Source of the DNA: CAIVPM01 sp049242865
Lineage (GTDB): Bacteria > Bacteroidota > Bacteroidia > Chitinophagales > Chitinophagaceae
NCBI GenBank assembly: GCA_049242865.1
Contig: JBMLOR010000065.1
Span: forward strand, 1-64,000
Direction of reading: 5' to 3'
DNA: 64,000 nucleotides
Both the position numbers and the translations under genes were made by a program. The notes beneath the pieces are model-generated. The model saw only the letters and a program-made list of their open reading frames with translations. It searched no databases and had not been told where the DNA came from. Below, piece by piece: positions 32,555 through 40,157 of this stretch (its first letter is position 1; each line of letters opens with the position of its first letter).

Positions 32555-33553
32555 ATGCAGCATCATAATTGCTTGAATTGCAACAAGCCATTTACAGAAA
32601 GTGAGCTTTTTTGCAGTTCTTGTGGTCAGCGAACAACAACGCATAGATTTTCCTTAAGAAGCCTATTTACGCACGATTTTATTCATGCAGTTTTTCATTT
32701 AGATAAAGGCTTTTTTGGTACGCTAAAAAACTTGTTTTTGCAACCGGGTACCGTTGTTAAGGAATTTTTAGAGGGTAAGCGGGTAAAGTATTTTAATTAC
32801 TTTACTATGATTCTAATACTCATTACCGTAGGTCATTTTTTGCAAAAGTATAGTCCAATTAAGTTGGTAGATTTAATGACTGCCTCTACAGTTTCTAATA
32901 AAACGAATAATAAGCCATTTGCAATAGATACAGTAAAGTTAATGGGCAAAAATGCTGGTTTTGACTCACAACAGTTGATTGTTCTGAACCAAAAAATTGA
33001 TTCCCTAAAAAAAAGAAGATCTAATATAATTAAATTCGAGAAGGACATTGCAAAAGAGCAAGAGAAAATTTTTAATGGTTTTGAAAGGTTTACAAAAGAA
33101 AATCCTAAGCTGTTTTATTTGATTTTAATTCCGATTTATACTTTCTTCACTTTAATTTGGTTTTATAAATCAAAGCTCAATTTTTCTGAACAGTTAATCA
33201 CCAATATTTATAAAACTTGTGGCGATATAGTTATTGGAATATTATTTTCTATTGGATTATATATTTATCCAAAAATTAGTTTCTGGACAATAGTTTATCC
33301 TTTTTCATCTTTATTGCTCATTGCATATTCAACTTGGTTTTATCAAAACTTTTTTAAACATTATTATAAAGATGCAGGTATAGTTTTTCTTAAAAGCTTG
33401 GCTGCAGTGCTATGTGTTCAGCTGTTTATTGGCATAATTGCAGCTATTTTTATGTTTATTGCAGGATATAATCTTGGGTTAAAACAAACTAAAATTAAAG
33501 AGTTTCCTTCTACAACATCTTCACAAAAAGACACGTTCAATCCTAAAAAATAA
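32555..33553 (+). CDS. DUF3667 membrane protein
   Basis: A 332-residue integral membrane protein. An N-terminal zinc-ribbon-like knuckle (CLNCNKPFTESELFCSSCG) is followed by the family block FSLRSLFTHDFIHAVFHLDKGF and LKNLFLQPGTVVKEFLEGKR. Then come four to five helices (about 85-105, 188-205, 220-240, 248-268, 285-310). A charged coiled segment (about 140-185) separates the first helix from the rest. DUF3667 is common in Bacteroidota and has no assigned function. It probably shares a transcript with the upstream dehydrogenase. Confidence 0.85.
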   Translation: MQHHNCLNCNKPFTESELFCSSCGQRTTTHRFSLRSLFTHDFIHAVFHLDKGFFGTLKNLFLQPGTVVKEFLEGKRVKYFNYFTMILILITVGHFLQKYSPIKLVDLMTASTVSNKTNNKPFAIDTVKLMGKNAGFDSQQLIVLNQKIDSLKKRRSNIIKFEKDIAKEQEKIFNGFERFTKENPKLFYLILIPIYTFFTLIWFYKSKLNFSEQLITNIYKTCGDIVIGILFSIGLYIYPKISFWTIVYPFSSLLLIAYSTWFYQNFFKHYYKDAGIVFLKSLAAVLCVQLFIGIIAAIFMFIAGYNLGLKQTKIKEFPSTTSSQKDTFNPKK

Positions 33554-33626
33554 TAAATTTGGATGGCATAGGCAGCTTTGACGTATAGTTTGGTATCAAA
33601 GTTGTATCATTTATGTCAAAAAATTT

Positions 33627-34163
33627 GTGAGTGAACATGATATGATAAAGGGCTGTATAAGCCAAAAAGTGCAATGCCAAAAAGCTTTGTTCAATACTTA
33701 TGCCCCAAAATTTATGACTGTATGTTTAAGATATGCAGTAGACACTATGGAAGCCGAAGATTTTTTACAAGAAGGCTTTGTGAGAATTTTCAATAATTTA
33801 CATCAATTTAAATTTGAAGGAAGTTTTGAAGGTTGGATGCGTAGAATAGTGGTTAACGTTTGCTTAAAAAAGCTTCAGAAAAAGAAAATTATTTTCAACG
33901 AAATTAGCGAAGAGTATGCTACTATGCCAATTATTGATGCTAATGCTTATGCACATCTTGGCGAAAATGATTTACTAAAGCTTATTAATAATTTACCAGA
34001 AGGTTATAGAATTGTTTTTAATTTAAATGTAATTGAAGGATATAGCCATGAAGAAATAGCAAAAATGTTGAACGTGCAACCTAGTACAAGCAGAAGCCAA
34101 TTGGTGAAAGCAAGAAAAATGTTGCAACAACAAATTTTAGAATTACAAAAAGTAGCAGTTTAA
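33627..34163 (+). CDS. ECF-type RNA polymerase sigma factor
   Basis: A 178-residue sigma-70 family factor. Region 2 includes VCLRYAVDTMEAEDFLQEGFVRIF and the promoter-melting segment SFEGWMRRIVVNVCL. Region 4 is LPEGYRIVFNLNVIEGYSHEEIAKML, followed by STSRSQLVKARKML. The GTG at 33627 and the ATG at 33642 are both possible starts; the longer form is given. The gene ends two bases before a membrane protein gene, so the two are surely co-transcribed, and that product is the candidate anti-sigma partner. A 6-bp dyad (CTTTGA/TCAAAG, 33576-33601) precedes the gene. Confidence 0.92.
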   Translation: MSEHDMIKGCISQKVQCQKALFNTYAPKFMTVCLRYAVDTMEAEDFLQEGFVRIFNNLHQFKFEGSFEGWMRRIVVNVCLKKLQKKKIIFNEISEEYATMPIIDANAYAHLGENDLLKLINNLPEGYRIVFNLNVIEGYSHEEIAKMLNVQPSTSRSQLVKARKMLQQQILELQKVAV

Positions 34164-34165
34164 AT

Positions 34166-35689
34166 ATGACAGATAAATTATTCGATACTTTTATACAGCA
34201 AAAGCTGTACCATAAAGAAAGCAGTGTGCCTGCTGATTTGTGGGATAAAATTGCTGCTGAAAAAAATAAAAAAAGAGGTTTTTTTTGGTGGAAAAATCCC
34301 AAAATTTATCTACCAATTTTAACAGGTATAGTAATACTTACTGCTATAACTATTTCATCAAAATTTAGTAACACTGAAAGTAAAGTTTTGGTGATAAATA
34401 ATAAAAATGTATCAGAAGGTAATAAAGCTAATGAGTCAAATTTTGCAACGCAGCAATTAAAATATAACGAAAACGATAATATTAATAATCCAACATCCAA
34501 CATTAAAATCAATACTGATAATAAAACACTTAACCCATCTGTACAAACTAAAAACTCTTATACAAAATCTGTAAAAAAAACTGTTTCAAATAATGCTGTT
34601 GTAAGCATAGAAAATAGAAAGAATGCAGTAAAAGAAATTAAAGAAAAATCTTCGGATAACTTTAATCAATCTAATGGAATATCATTACTAAATACATCAA
34701 CATCTTTTAATAACGATGCAAGTAACCTAGATTATAAAAACTATGTGCGTAAATCAAAAAATGCAGCTAACACTTTTGCAAAAATTGGTTTTAATTATGA
34801 AGAGGCTTTACAACAAAATAATGCCACTGCAAATAATATCGATCTTCAGTTTTTAACAAAATCTGGTAAGCAATTGTTCTCAGCTAATACAGCACCTCCA
34901 ATTATTAATTTAAGAAAAATTTTTGGATTAGACGATTGCCCAACCGCAAATGGACACCAAAGAAATGATTGGTATTTAGAAGGTTATGGCAGTATTGATT
35001 ATACCTCGAAAAGAGTAGAAAATATAAGTACCACAGATGCTTACTTAGCAAAAAAAGATAGTGCCGAAAAGATGAAAGGTGGATTTACACTTGGTGTAAG
35101 AATTAGTAAATCTCTCTCAGACAATATGCTTTTTAAAACAGGTTTTCAGTTTAACCAAATGTTTGAGCAGTTTAAGTTGTCTGTTGAGAATGAACGACGA
35201 ATTACAACAACTATCATTACAAGAACCTTGATAAGAACAGGTTTACCCGATACTACAATAAGTGATACTACAAGCTTAATTCAAATTGGATATCGTACAC
35301 AACAAAATACTAATTTGTACAGAAGCATCGAGTTGCCACTTTTGTTAAGCTACGAATTTGGTAAACCTGATAGCAAATTTAGTTTTGCGTTAACTGCAGG
35401 TGCTATTATAAACTTAACTACTTGGAACAAAGGCAATACAATTAATGAATTAAATCAAATTGTATCTATTAACTCTAAGCCACCACAAACAAGTTTTTAT
35501 AGAAATCAAATTGGTTTAAGTGCATATCTAAGTGCAAGTGTTATAAAACAAGTTAATAATAAATGGGCATTTTTTGCAGAACCATATCTAAGATATTCGC
35601 TTGGAAAAAATAATTTGGCATCAGGATTTGTTCAGCAATTTGATGCAATAGGCATAAACTTCGGAACAAGATTAAAAATAAATCGATAA
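34166..35689 (+). CDS. Sigma-partner membrane protein: cytoplasmic N-terminus, one helix, barrel-like C-terminus
   Basis: A 507-residue protein with an unusual layout. A cytoplasmic N-terminus (1-46, containing VPADLWDKIAAEKNKKRGFFWW, typical of proteins encoded after Bacteroidota sigma genes) leads into one transmembrane helix (about 47-63). A long Asn/Lys/Ser-rich linker (about 65-250) follows. The C-terminal region (about 265-507) has alternating strands like an outer-membrane beta-barrel: GFTLGVRISKSLSDNMLFKT, IELPLLLSYEFG, WAFFAEPYLRYSLG. It starts two bases after the sigma factor gene. An anti-sigma or envelope-sensing role is inference from context. Confidence 0.65.
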   Translation: MTDKLFDTFIQQKLYHKESSVPADLWDKIAAEKNKKRGFFWWKNPKIYLPILTGIVILTAITISSKFSNTESKVLVINNKNVSEGNKANESNFATQQLKYNENDNINNPTSNIKINTDNKTLNPSVQTKNSYTKSVKKTVSNNAVVSIENRKNAVKEIKEKSSDNFNQSNGISLLNTSTSFNNDASNLDYKNYVRKSKNAANTFAKIGFNYEEALQQNNATANNIDLQFLTKSGKQLFSANTAPPIINLRKIFGLDDCPTANGHQRNDWYLEGYGSIDYTSKRVENISTTDAYLAKKDSAEKMKGGFTLGVRISKSLSDNMLFKTGFQFNQMFEQFKLSVENERRITTTIITRTLIRTGLPDTTISDTTSLIQIGYRTQQNTNLYRSIELPLLLSYEFGKPDSKFSFALTAGAIINLTTWNKGNTINELNQIVSINSKPPQTSFYRNQIGLSAYLSASVIKQVNNKWAFFAEPYLRYSLGKNNLASGFVQQFDAIGINFGTRLKINR

Positions 35690-35765
35690 ATATTAAAATA
35701 TTCAGTTAAAAGCATCAACCTTATTAAAGCTAGTATCATTTAAAGTAATAAGCATACCCCAACTT

Positions 35766-36773
35766 ATGAAGAAATTAGTTTCTATAATATTAATACCATT
35801 TTTGCTAGCAAGTTGCTACGATACTCCTATAGATAATTTTAACCTATATCCTGGATTAGAATTAAATGATGTTACATGGAGCAACGATCCTATAGACTTA
35901 TCCAAAACAAGTGCATTAATAAATAATTTAGTGCTAGATACAAAGTCGATACAATTTAACTCAAACAATGGTGCTACTTGGAATTTGAATGATAAAACAC
36001 AAATCATTTTACCCCCAAACAGTTATTTAAATACAGCAGGAGCTACATTTAATGGACTTGTAATTGCTGATGTTGTTGTACTAAGTAAAAAAGGAGATTA
36101 TGTACGAAACTTATTGCCAAGTATAACAGCTTCGTCTATTGTGGAATATGGAACTAATAGCTTTTTTATTAATTTAAGAAGCAACACTATTTCAGAAGTT
36201 AAGCTATCAACAGGCAATTTTATAACTATTAATTTTAAAGATACTGTTGCTCAATCTTCTCAAGTTTTAGCATTTTCAGAAACTATTGTACCACTAAATA
36301 ATAATAATCCTGTACAGTGGTTTGTAAATAACTCGAACCTAAATGGAAGCTTACAACTTAATTATAATTTACCACTTACAACTTTTGGTTCTAAAAAAGG
36401 GTTTGAACTTAAAACTAATAAAACAGGTTTAAATATTGCCACTGCAAAATCATATACTCCACCGTCAACAACTAGTAGGGTAGATATTGTAATGCCAGCA
36501 AATTTTACCAACAAAAACACTATTGTATTTGCCGTATTTGATAATAAAAATATTGTATTACGCCTTACTCCAGATCCAGTAAACAAAAGTTATTATTTTA
36601 AAGAAATGCCTGCTACTGAAACTGTAAATTTTGTTAGCGTATCATTGATTGATAATAAAATTTACTATGGTAGTAATAAGGTTACTGTTACTCCAAATGG
36701 AGTTTTTAGGTTAAACCCCGATGTAAATCCTATTACATCAACTAAACTAAAAGCATATTTAGATTTATTATAA
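35766..36773 (+). CDS. Lipoprotein of unknown function, sigma-factor locus
   Basis: A 335-residue predicted lipoprotein with lipobox LLASC (Cys17). I recognise no domain. The remainder is beta-rich with many Asn, Thr and Ser residues and no cysteines after the lipobox. It lies 76 bases downstream of the barrel-like protein on the same strand, so it may be part of the sigma operon. Function unknown; a surface or periplasmic location is likely. Confidence 0.7.
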   Translation: MKKLVSIILIPFLLASCYDTPIDNFNLYPGLELNDVTWSNDPIDLSKTSALINNLVLDTKSIQFNSNNGATWNLNDKTQIILPPNSYLNTAGATFNGLVIADVVVLSKKGDYVRNLLPSITASSIVEYGTNSFFINLRSNTISEVKLSTGNFITINFKDTVAQSSQVLAFSETIVPLNNNNPVQWFVNNSNLNGSLQLNYNLPLTTFGSKKGFELKTNKTGLNIATAKSYTPPSTTSRVDIVMPANFTNKNTIVFAVFDNKNIVLRLTPDPVNKSYYFKEMPATETVNFVSVSLIDNKIYYGSNKVTVTPNGVFRLNPDVNPITSTKLKAYLDLL

Positions 36774-36805
36774 GAAAAACCAAGTTTCAGTATCCTGTGA
36801 TAAAC

Positions 36806-37204
36806 TTAGTTATTGTTTTCAACAACCATAGTTTTACTTAAGTAATCGTGCAAAGTACGCTCGTTTAATATTGGAAAAAAGAATAAATCAATCACCGTTA
36901 ATCTAATAATTGAGCGAACAAAAATTTGCCAAACCTTTGGTTTTGTTCCATCACTCGAAACTACTTTGGTGTAGCTAGTAAACTTACCTAAACTTCTTTT
37001 AAGTAAACTTTCTGTAATAAAATAGTAGCTAAACAAAACTATTGCAAACAACTCTCCAAAGCTAAATAACATTTTTCTTTGCCAAGTAATGGCATATTGA
37101 GTAAGAGCTTTATTTATAAAGTAAGCTATTGTAAAAACAATAATCGTATCTACTAAAAAATTTAAGGTTCTTGTACCTACGCCAACTGGTTGTAAGTTTT
37201 TCAT
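36806..37204 (-). CDS. RDD-family membrane protein
   Basis: A 132-residue membrane protein with three helices. The family signature is near the N-terminus (GVGTRTLNFLVDTIIVF, with the conserved Arg and Asp) and RSLGKFTSYTKVV lies between helices two and three. RDD proteins are small membrane proteins of mostly unknown role, some linked to transport. The frame can extend to a TTG at 37219 inside gcvT; the ATG at 37204 lies 7 bases after the gcvT stop and is preferred. It is probably co-transcribed with gcvT. Confidence 0.85.
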   Translation of the reverse strand: MKNLQPVGVGTRTLNFLVDTIIVFTIAYFINKALTQYAITWQRKMLFSFGELFAIVLFSYYFITESLLKRSLGKFTSYTKVVSSDGTKPKVWQIFVRSIIRLTVIDLFFFPILNERTLHDYLSKTMVVENNN

Positions 37205-37211
37205 ACTTTTA

Positions 37212-38306
37212 TTATGCAAATGGAATTTTTACTACTTTGGCTTTTATAGCATTATTTCTTATATCAATAAAAACTTCTGAATCTAAGGCTGCATGGTCAA
37301 TGTTTATATAACCCAAACCTATAGCTTTTCCTAAGCTTGGGCTTTGAGTTCCACTACGTACCGTACCAATTGAATTTCCTTGAGCATCTTTTATAACATA
37401 GCCATTTCTAGGAATGCCTCTTTCAATCATTTCAAATCCAACTAATTTTTTGGTAATTCCTTGCTGTTTTTGGTTTTCTAATATTGCTTTAGCAGTAAAC
37501 TCTTTTGTAAACTTTGTTATCCAACCTAAACCAGCCTCAAGTGGTGTAGTTGTGTCATCAATATCATTACCATATAGGCAATAGCCCATTTCTAATCTTA
37601 ATGTATCTCTTGCAGCCAATCCTATTGGTTTTAAATTACTTTGTTCGCCTGCTTTAAAAATAGCATCCCAAATTTTGTTGGCATTGTCGTTTTCATCTCT
37701 AAAATAAATTTCAACACCACCTGCACCAGTGTAACCTGTAGCACTAACTATAACATTTTCAATACCAGCAAAAATGGTTCTTATAAAAGTGTAATACTTT
37801 AAATTCATGATATCATCATTGCAAAGAGGCTGCAAAATTTTTGTAGCGTTTGGGCCTTGAATTGCAAGTAAGCAAGTTTTGTCACTTATATTATGTATTT
37901 CAACATTGTTGGTGTTATGTTTGTTAACCCAAGCCCAATCTTTGTCAATATTGCTAGCGTTTACAACTAGCATATATACTTTATTTTCCTCTATGCAATA
38001 CACAATTAAATCGTCAATTATTCCACCATTGTCGTTTGTAAAACAGCTGTATTGAGCCTTGCCTTCTGTAAGTTTACTAGCATCGTTACTTGTAATTCGC
38101 TGAATTAATTCTAAAGCTCCGCTTCCTTTTAAAATAAATTCACCCATATGGCTCACATCAAAAACACCTGCATTTTGGCGAACTGCAAAATGCTCTTCAT
38201 TGATACTTGAATAACTTATAGGCATATTATAACCAGCAAAAGGAGCCATTTTTGCACCAAGTGCTATATGCTTATGTGTAAATGGAGTGTTTTTAATTAA
38301 TGACAT
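37212..38306 (-). CDS. gcvT: Aminomethyltransferase, glycine cleavage system T protein
   Basis: The T protein transfers the methylene group from the aminomethyl-lipoyl H protein to tetrahydrofolate. The 364 residues match the family: MAPFAGYNMPISYSSINEEH, FDVSHMGEF, LAIQGPNATKIL, TGYTGAGGVEIYF, RDTLRLEMGYCLYGNDID, and the C-terminal GTVRSGTQSPSLGKAIGLG. gcvH and gcvP are not in the window, which is common when the genes are scattered. The RDD gene follows 7 bases after the stop. Confidence 0.96.
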   Translation of the reverse strand: MSLIKNTPFTHKHIALGAKMAPFAGYNMPISYSSINEEHFAVRQNAGVFDVSHMGEFILKGSGALELIQRITSNDASKLTEGKAQYSCFTNDNGGIIDDLIVYCIEENKVYMLVVNASNIDKDWAWVNKHNTNNVEIHNISDKTCLLAIQGPNATKILQPLCNDDIMNLKYYTFIRTIFAGIENVIVSATGYTGAGGVEIYFRDENDNANKIWDAIFKAGEQSNLKPIGLAARDTLRLEMGYCLYGNDIDDTTTPLEAGLGWITKFTKEFTAKAILENQKQQGITKKLVGFEMIERGIPRNGYVIKDAQGNSIGTVRSGTQSPSLGKAIGLGYINIDHAALDSEVFIDIRNNAIKAKVVKIPFA

Positions 38307-38384
38307 ATTGATCGTTTTTTATGTGTGCAAAGAAACAAGGTTTTATAATGTTGTAATATTTATTTAAGGAAATGATATAGGGTT

Positions 38385-39098
38385 TTACATACTCTGAATT
38401 AAAAATATGCTTGGTTGTTTGTGAATATTAAGTGTTTCTTTTTTCCAATCGTTAATAGATTTTGTAATGATACTTTCGTTATCGTTTGTAATATTCACAG
38501 CAATGCAAAGCAGCGTATTGCCTTTGCAAGTTTGCAATAAATCTTGTACTAACGCATGGTTTCTGTAGGGTGTTTCAATAAAAATCTGAGTACTATTTTT
38601 TTGTTGGTTTGAGGCTAGTTCAAGTTGTTTTATCTTGTTTTTTCTTTCCATACTATCAATAGGTAAATAACCATGAAATGAAAATGATTGGCCATTTAAG
38701 CCACTAGCCATTAAGGCTAAAAATATAGAACTTGGGCCTACAATAGGAACAATTGTTGCACCAATTTGTTGTGCTACGTTAACTAAAATTTGTCCAGGAT
38801 CAGCAATGCCAGGGCAACCTGCCTCACTTACTATTCCAATATTCTTACCTTCTAATAAAATTTCTTTAAATCTTTGCTGCACTTGAGTTTCTGCAAAATG
38901 AATGCTATGCCACTCGTGTGCATCAATAACCATTTCTTTATGAATACTCTTAAAAAATCTGCGAGTTGTTTTTTCAACTTCAACAAAAAAAGCGTCACAT
39001 TTTTTAATGGCATCAATAGTATAGGGCAATATTGTATGTAAAGCATTTGGGGCTAGTGGACAAGGAATTAAAAATACCCGACCTATATTATTTTTCAT
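38385..39098 (-). CDS. SAM-dependent methyltransferase, RsmI-like tetrapyrrole-methylase fold
   Basis: A 237-residue enzyme with the tetrapyrrole methylase fold used by RsmI, the 16S rRNA 2'-O-methyltransferase. The blocks are VFLIPCPLAPNALHTILP, the SAM-region SEAGCPGIADPGQILVN, VPIVGPSSIFLALMASG, and FIETPYRNHAL. It lacks the C-terminal extension of canonical RsmI and belongs to the short group often found in Bacteroidota beside a true rsmI. The frame can open at TTG 39164; ATG 39098 gives the usual start MKNNIGRVFLIP. The substrate is therefore uncertain. Confidence 0.85.
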   Translation of the reverse strand: MKNNIGRVFLIPCPLAPNALHTILPYTIDAIKKCDAFFVEVEKTTRRFFKSIHKEMVIDAHEWHSIHFAETQVQQRFKEILLEGKNIGIVSEAGCPGIADPGQILVNVAQQIGATIVPIVGPSSIFLALMASGLNGQSFSFHGYLPIDSMERKNKIKQLELASNQQKNSTQIFIETPYRNHALVQDLLQTCKGNTLLCIAVNITNDNESIITKSINDWKKETLNIHKQPSIFLIQSM

Positions 39099-39148
39099 AT
39101 TGCGAAAATAAAAAATGTACCCTAATAAGCAGTTTTTATTAAAACACC

Positions 39149-39156
39149 TATATTTG
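39149..39156 (+). promoter_or_regulatory. greA -7 promoter element
   Basis: TATATTTG is an exact TAnnTTTG match 66 bases before the greA start. Transcription from it would start near 39163, at the base of the hairpin described next. The -33 region is not clear. Confidence 0.5.
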
Positions 39157-39161
39157 TGTTG

Positions 39162-39197
39162 CAACGCTACACTTTAAGTGTGGCGTTGTATTTTTTT
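39162..39197 (+). promoter_or_regulatory. Terminator-like hairpin in the greA leader
   Basis: The arms at 39162-39172 and 39178-39188 form an 11-bp GC-containing stem (one G-U pair) with loop TTTAA. It is followed by T-A and a run of seven T (39191-39197), 25 bases before the greA ATG. No plus-strand gene ends upstream, and the minus strand has no T-run, so the element reads as a greA leader attenuator or stabilising stem rather than the end of another gene. Confidence 0.65.
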
Positions 39198-39222
39198 ATA
39201 TCAACGTAAAACGATTTTTGTT

Positions 39223-39690
39223 ATGAGTGAATATGTAACTAAAGAAACTTTTGAAAAGATGCGTGAAGAGCTGCACAAAATGAAAACTATTGATAGGCCT
39301 GCAGCATCTAAAGCAATAGCAGAAGCAAGAGAAAAAGGCGACCTTAGAGAAAATGCAGAATACGATAGTGCCAAAGAAGCACAAGGCATGTTGGAAGCTA
39401 AAATTAAACATCTAGAAGGTGTAATTGCTACTGCAAAAATTGTTGACCCAAATAGTATAGACACTAGTAAAGTTAGCATTCTTACAAAAGCAACTATAAC
39501 CAATATGGCAACCAAAAAAACATTAACTTATCAAATAGTTGGTGAAAAAGAAGCCGATTTAAAAGCAGGAAAAATTTCTGCATCATCGCCTATTGGCAAG
39601 GGATTGCTTGGTAAAGTAAAAGGTGAAATTGCAGAAGTGCAAGCACCTACAGGTATCTTAAAATTTAAGATTGAAAGTATTAGTATTTAA
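39223..39690 (+). CDS. greA: Transcription elongation factor GreA
   Basis: GreA stimulates cleavage of backtracked RNA in paused RNA polymerase. The 155 residues have the N-terminal coiled coil with the acidic tip (GDLRENAEYDSAKEAQGMLE) and the C-terminal FKBP-like domain with the family segment ASSPIGKGLLGKVKGE. An upstream GTG at 39178 is in frame, but it lies in the leader hairpin. The ATG at 39223 gives the standard N-terminus MSEYVTKETFEKMREEL. A strong terminator follows. Confidence 0.96.
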   Translation: MSEYVTKETFEKMREELHKMKTIDRPAASKAIAEAREKGDLRENAEYDSAKEAQGMLEAKIKHLEGVIATAKIVDPNSIDTSKVSILTKATITNMATKKTLTYQIVGEKEADLKAGKISASSPIGKGLLGKVKGEIAEVQAPTGILKFKIESISI

Positions 39691-39703
39691 GAAATTATTA
39701 CCC

Positions 39704-39747
39704 AACCTCTAAAGTTTTAGTTTTTTAAAACTTTAGAGGTTTTTTAT
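39704..39747 (+). terminator. Strong intrinsic terminator after greA
   Basis: A perfect 16-bp stem (39704-39719 with 39726-39741), 6-base loop, then T-rich tail. It starts 13 bases after the greA stop. Confidence 0.9.
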
Positions 39748-39761
39748 TTAAAGCCAACACC

Positions 39762-40151
39762 ATGACTATTTTTTCTAAAATAATTGCACGCCAAATTCCT
39801 TGTTATTTGATTGCTGAAAATAACAATTTCATTGCTTTTTTAGATGTTTTTCCCTTGCAAAAAGGTCATGTTTTAGTAGTCCCAAAAATTGAAATTGATA
39901 AGGTTTTTGATTTGCCTGTCAACTATTTAGCAGAAATGCTAGTTTTTGCACAGCCTATTGCTAAAGCTATTGAAAAAAGCTTTGATTGTAATAGGGTAAG
40001 CATGCTTACAGTTGGATTAGAAGTGCCACACGCACACTTACATTTAATACCTATAAATGGAATTGTGGATATAGATTTTAGCCAAAAAAAATTGCAACTA
40101 TCTAAAGATGAGTTTATGGCTATTCAAAATATGATAATTAATAATTTATAA
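39762..40151 (+). CDS. HIT-family nucleotide hydrolase/transferase
   Basis: A 129-residue HIT-fold protein. The histidine triad lies at H90, H92 and H94 (VPHAHLHLIP), and the upstream core FSKIIARQIPCYLIAENNN with KGHVLVVPKIEID matches the Hint/Hit branch. Members hydrolyse nucleoside phosphoramidates or dinucleotides; the physiological substrate here is unknown. Length is typical. It is separated from greA by the terminator and converges on the AsmA gene six bases away. Confidence 0.92.
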   Translation: MTIFSKIIARQIPCYLIAENNNFIAFLDVFPLQKGHVLVVPKIEIDKVFDLPVNYLAEMLVFAQPIAKAIEKSFDCNRVSMLTVGLEVPHAHLHLIPINGIVDIDFSQKKLQLSKDEFMAIQNMIINNL

Positions 40152-40157
40152 AATAGT

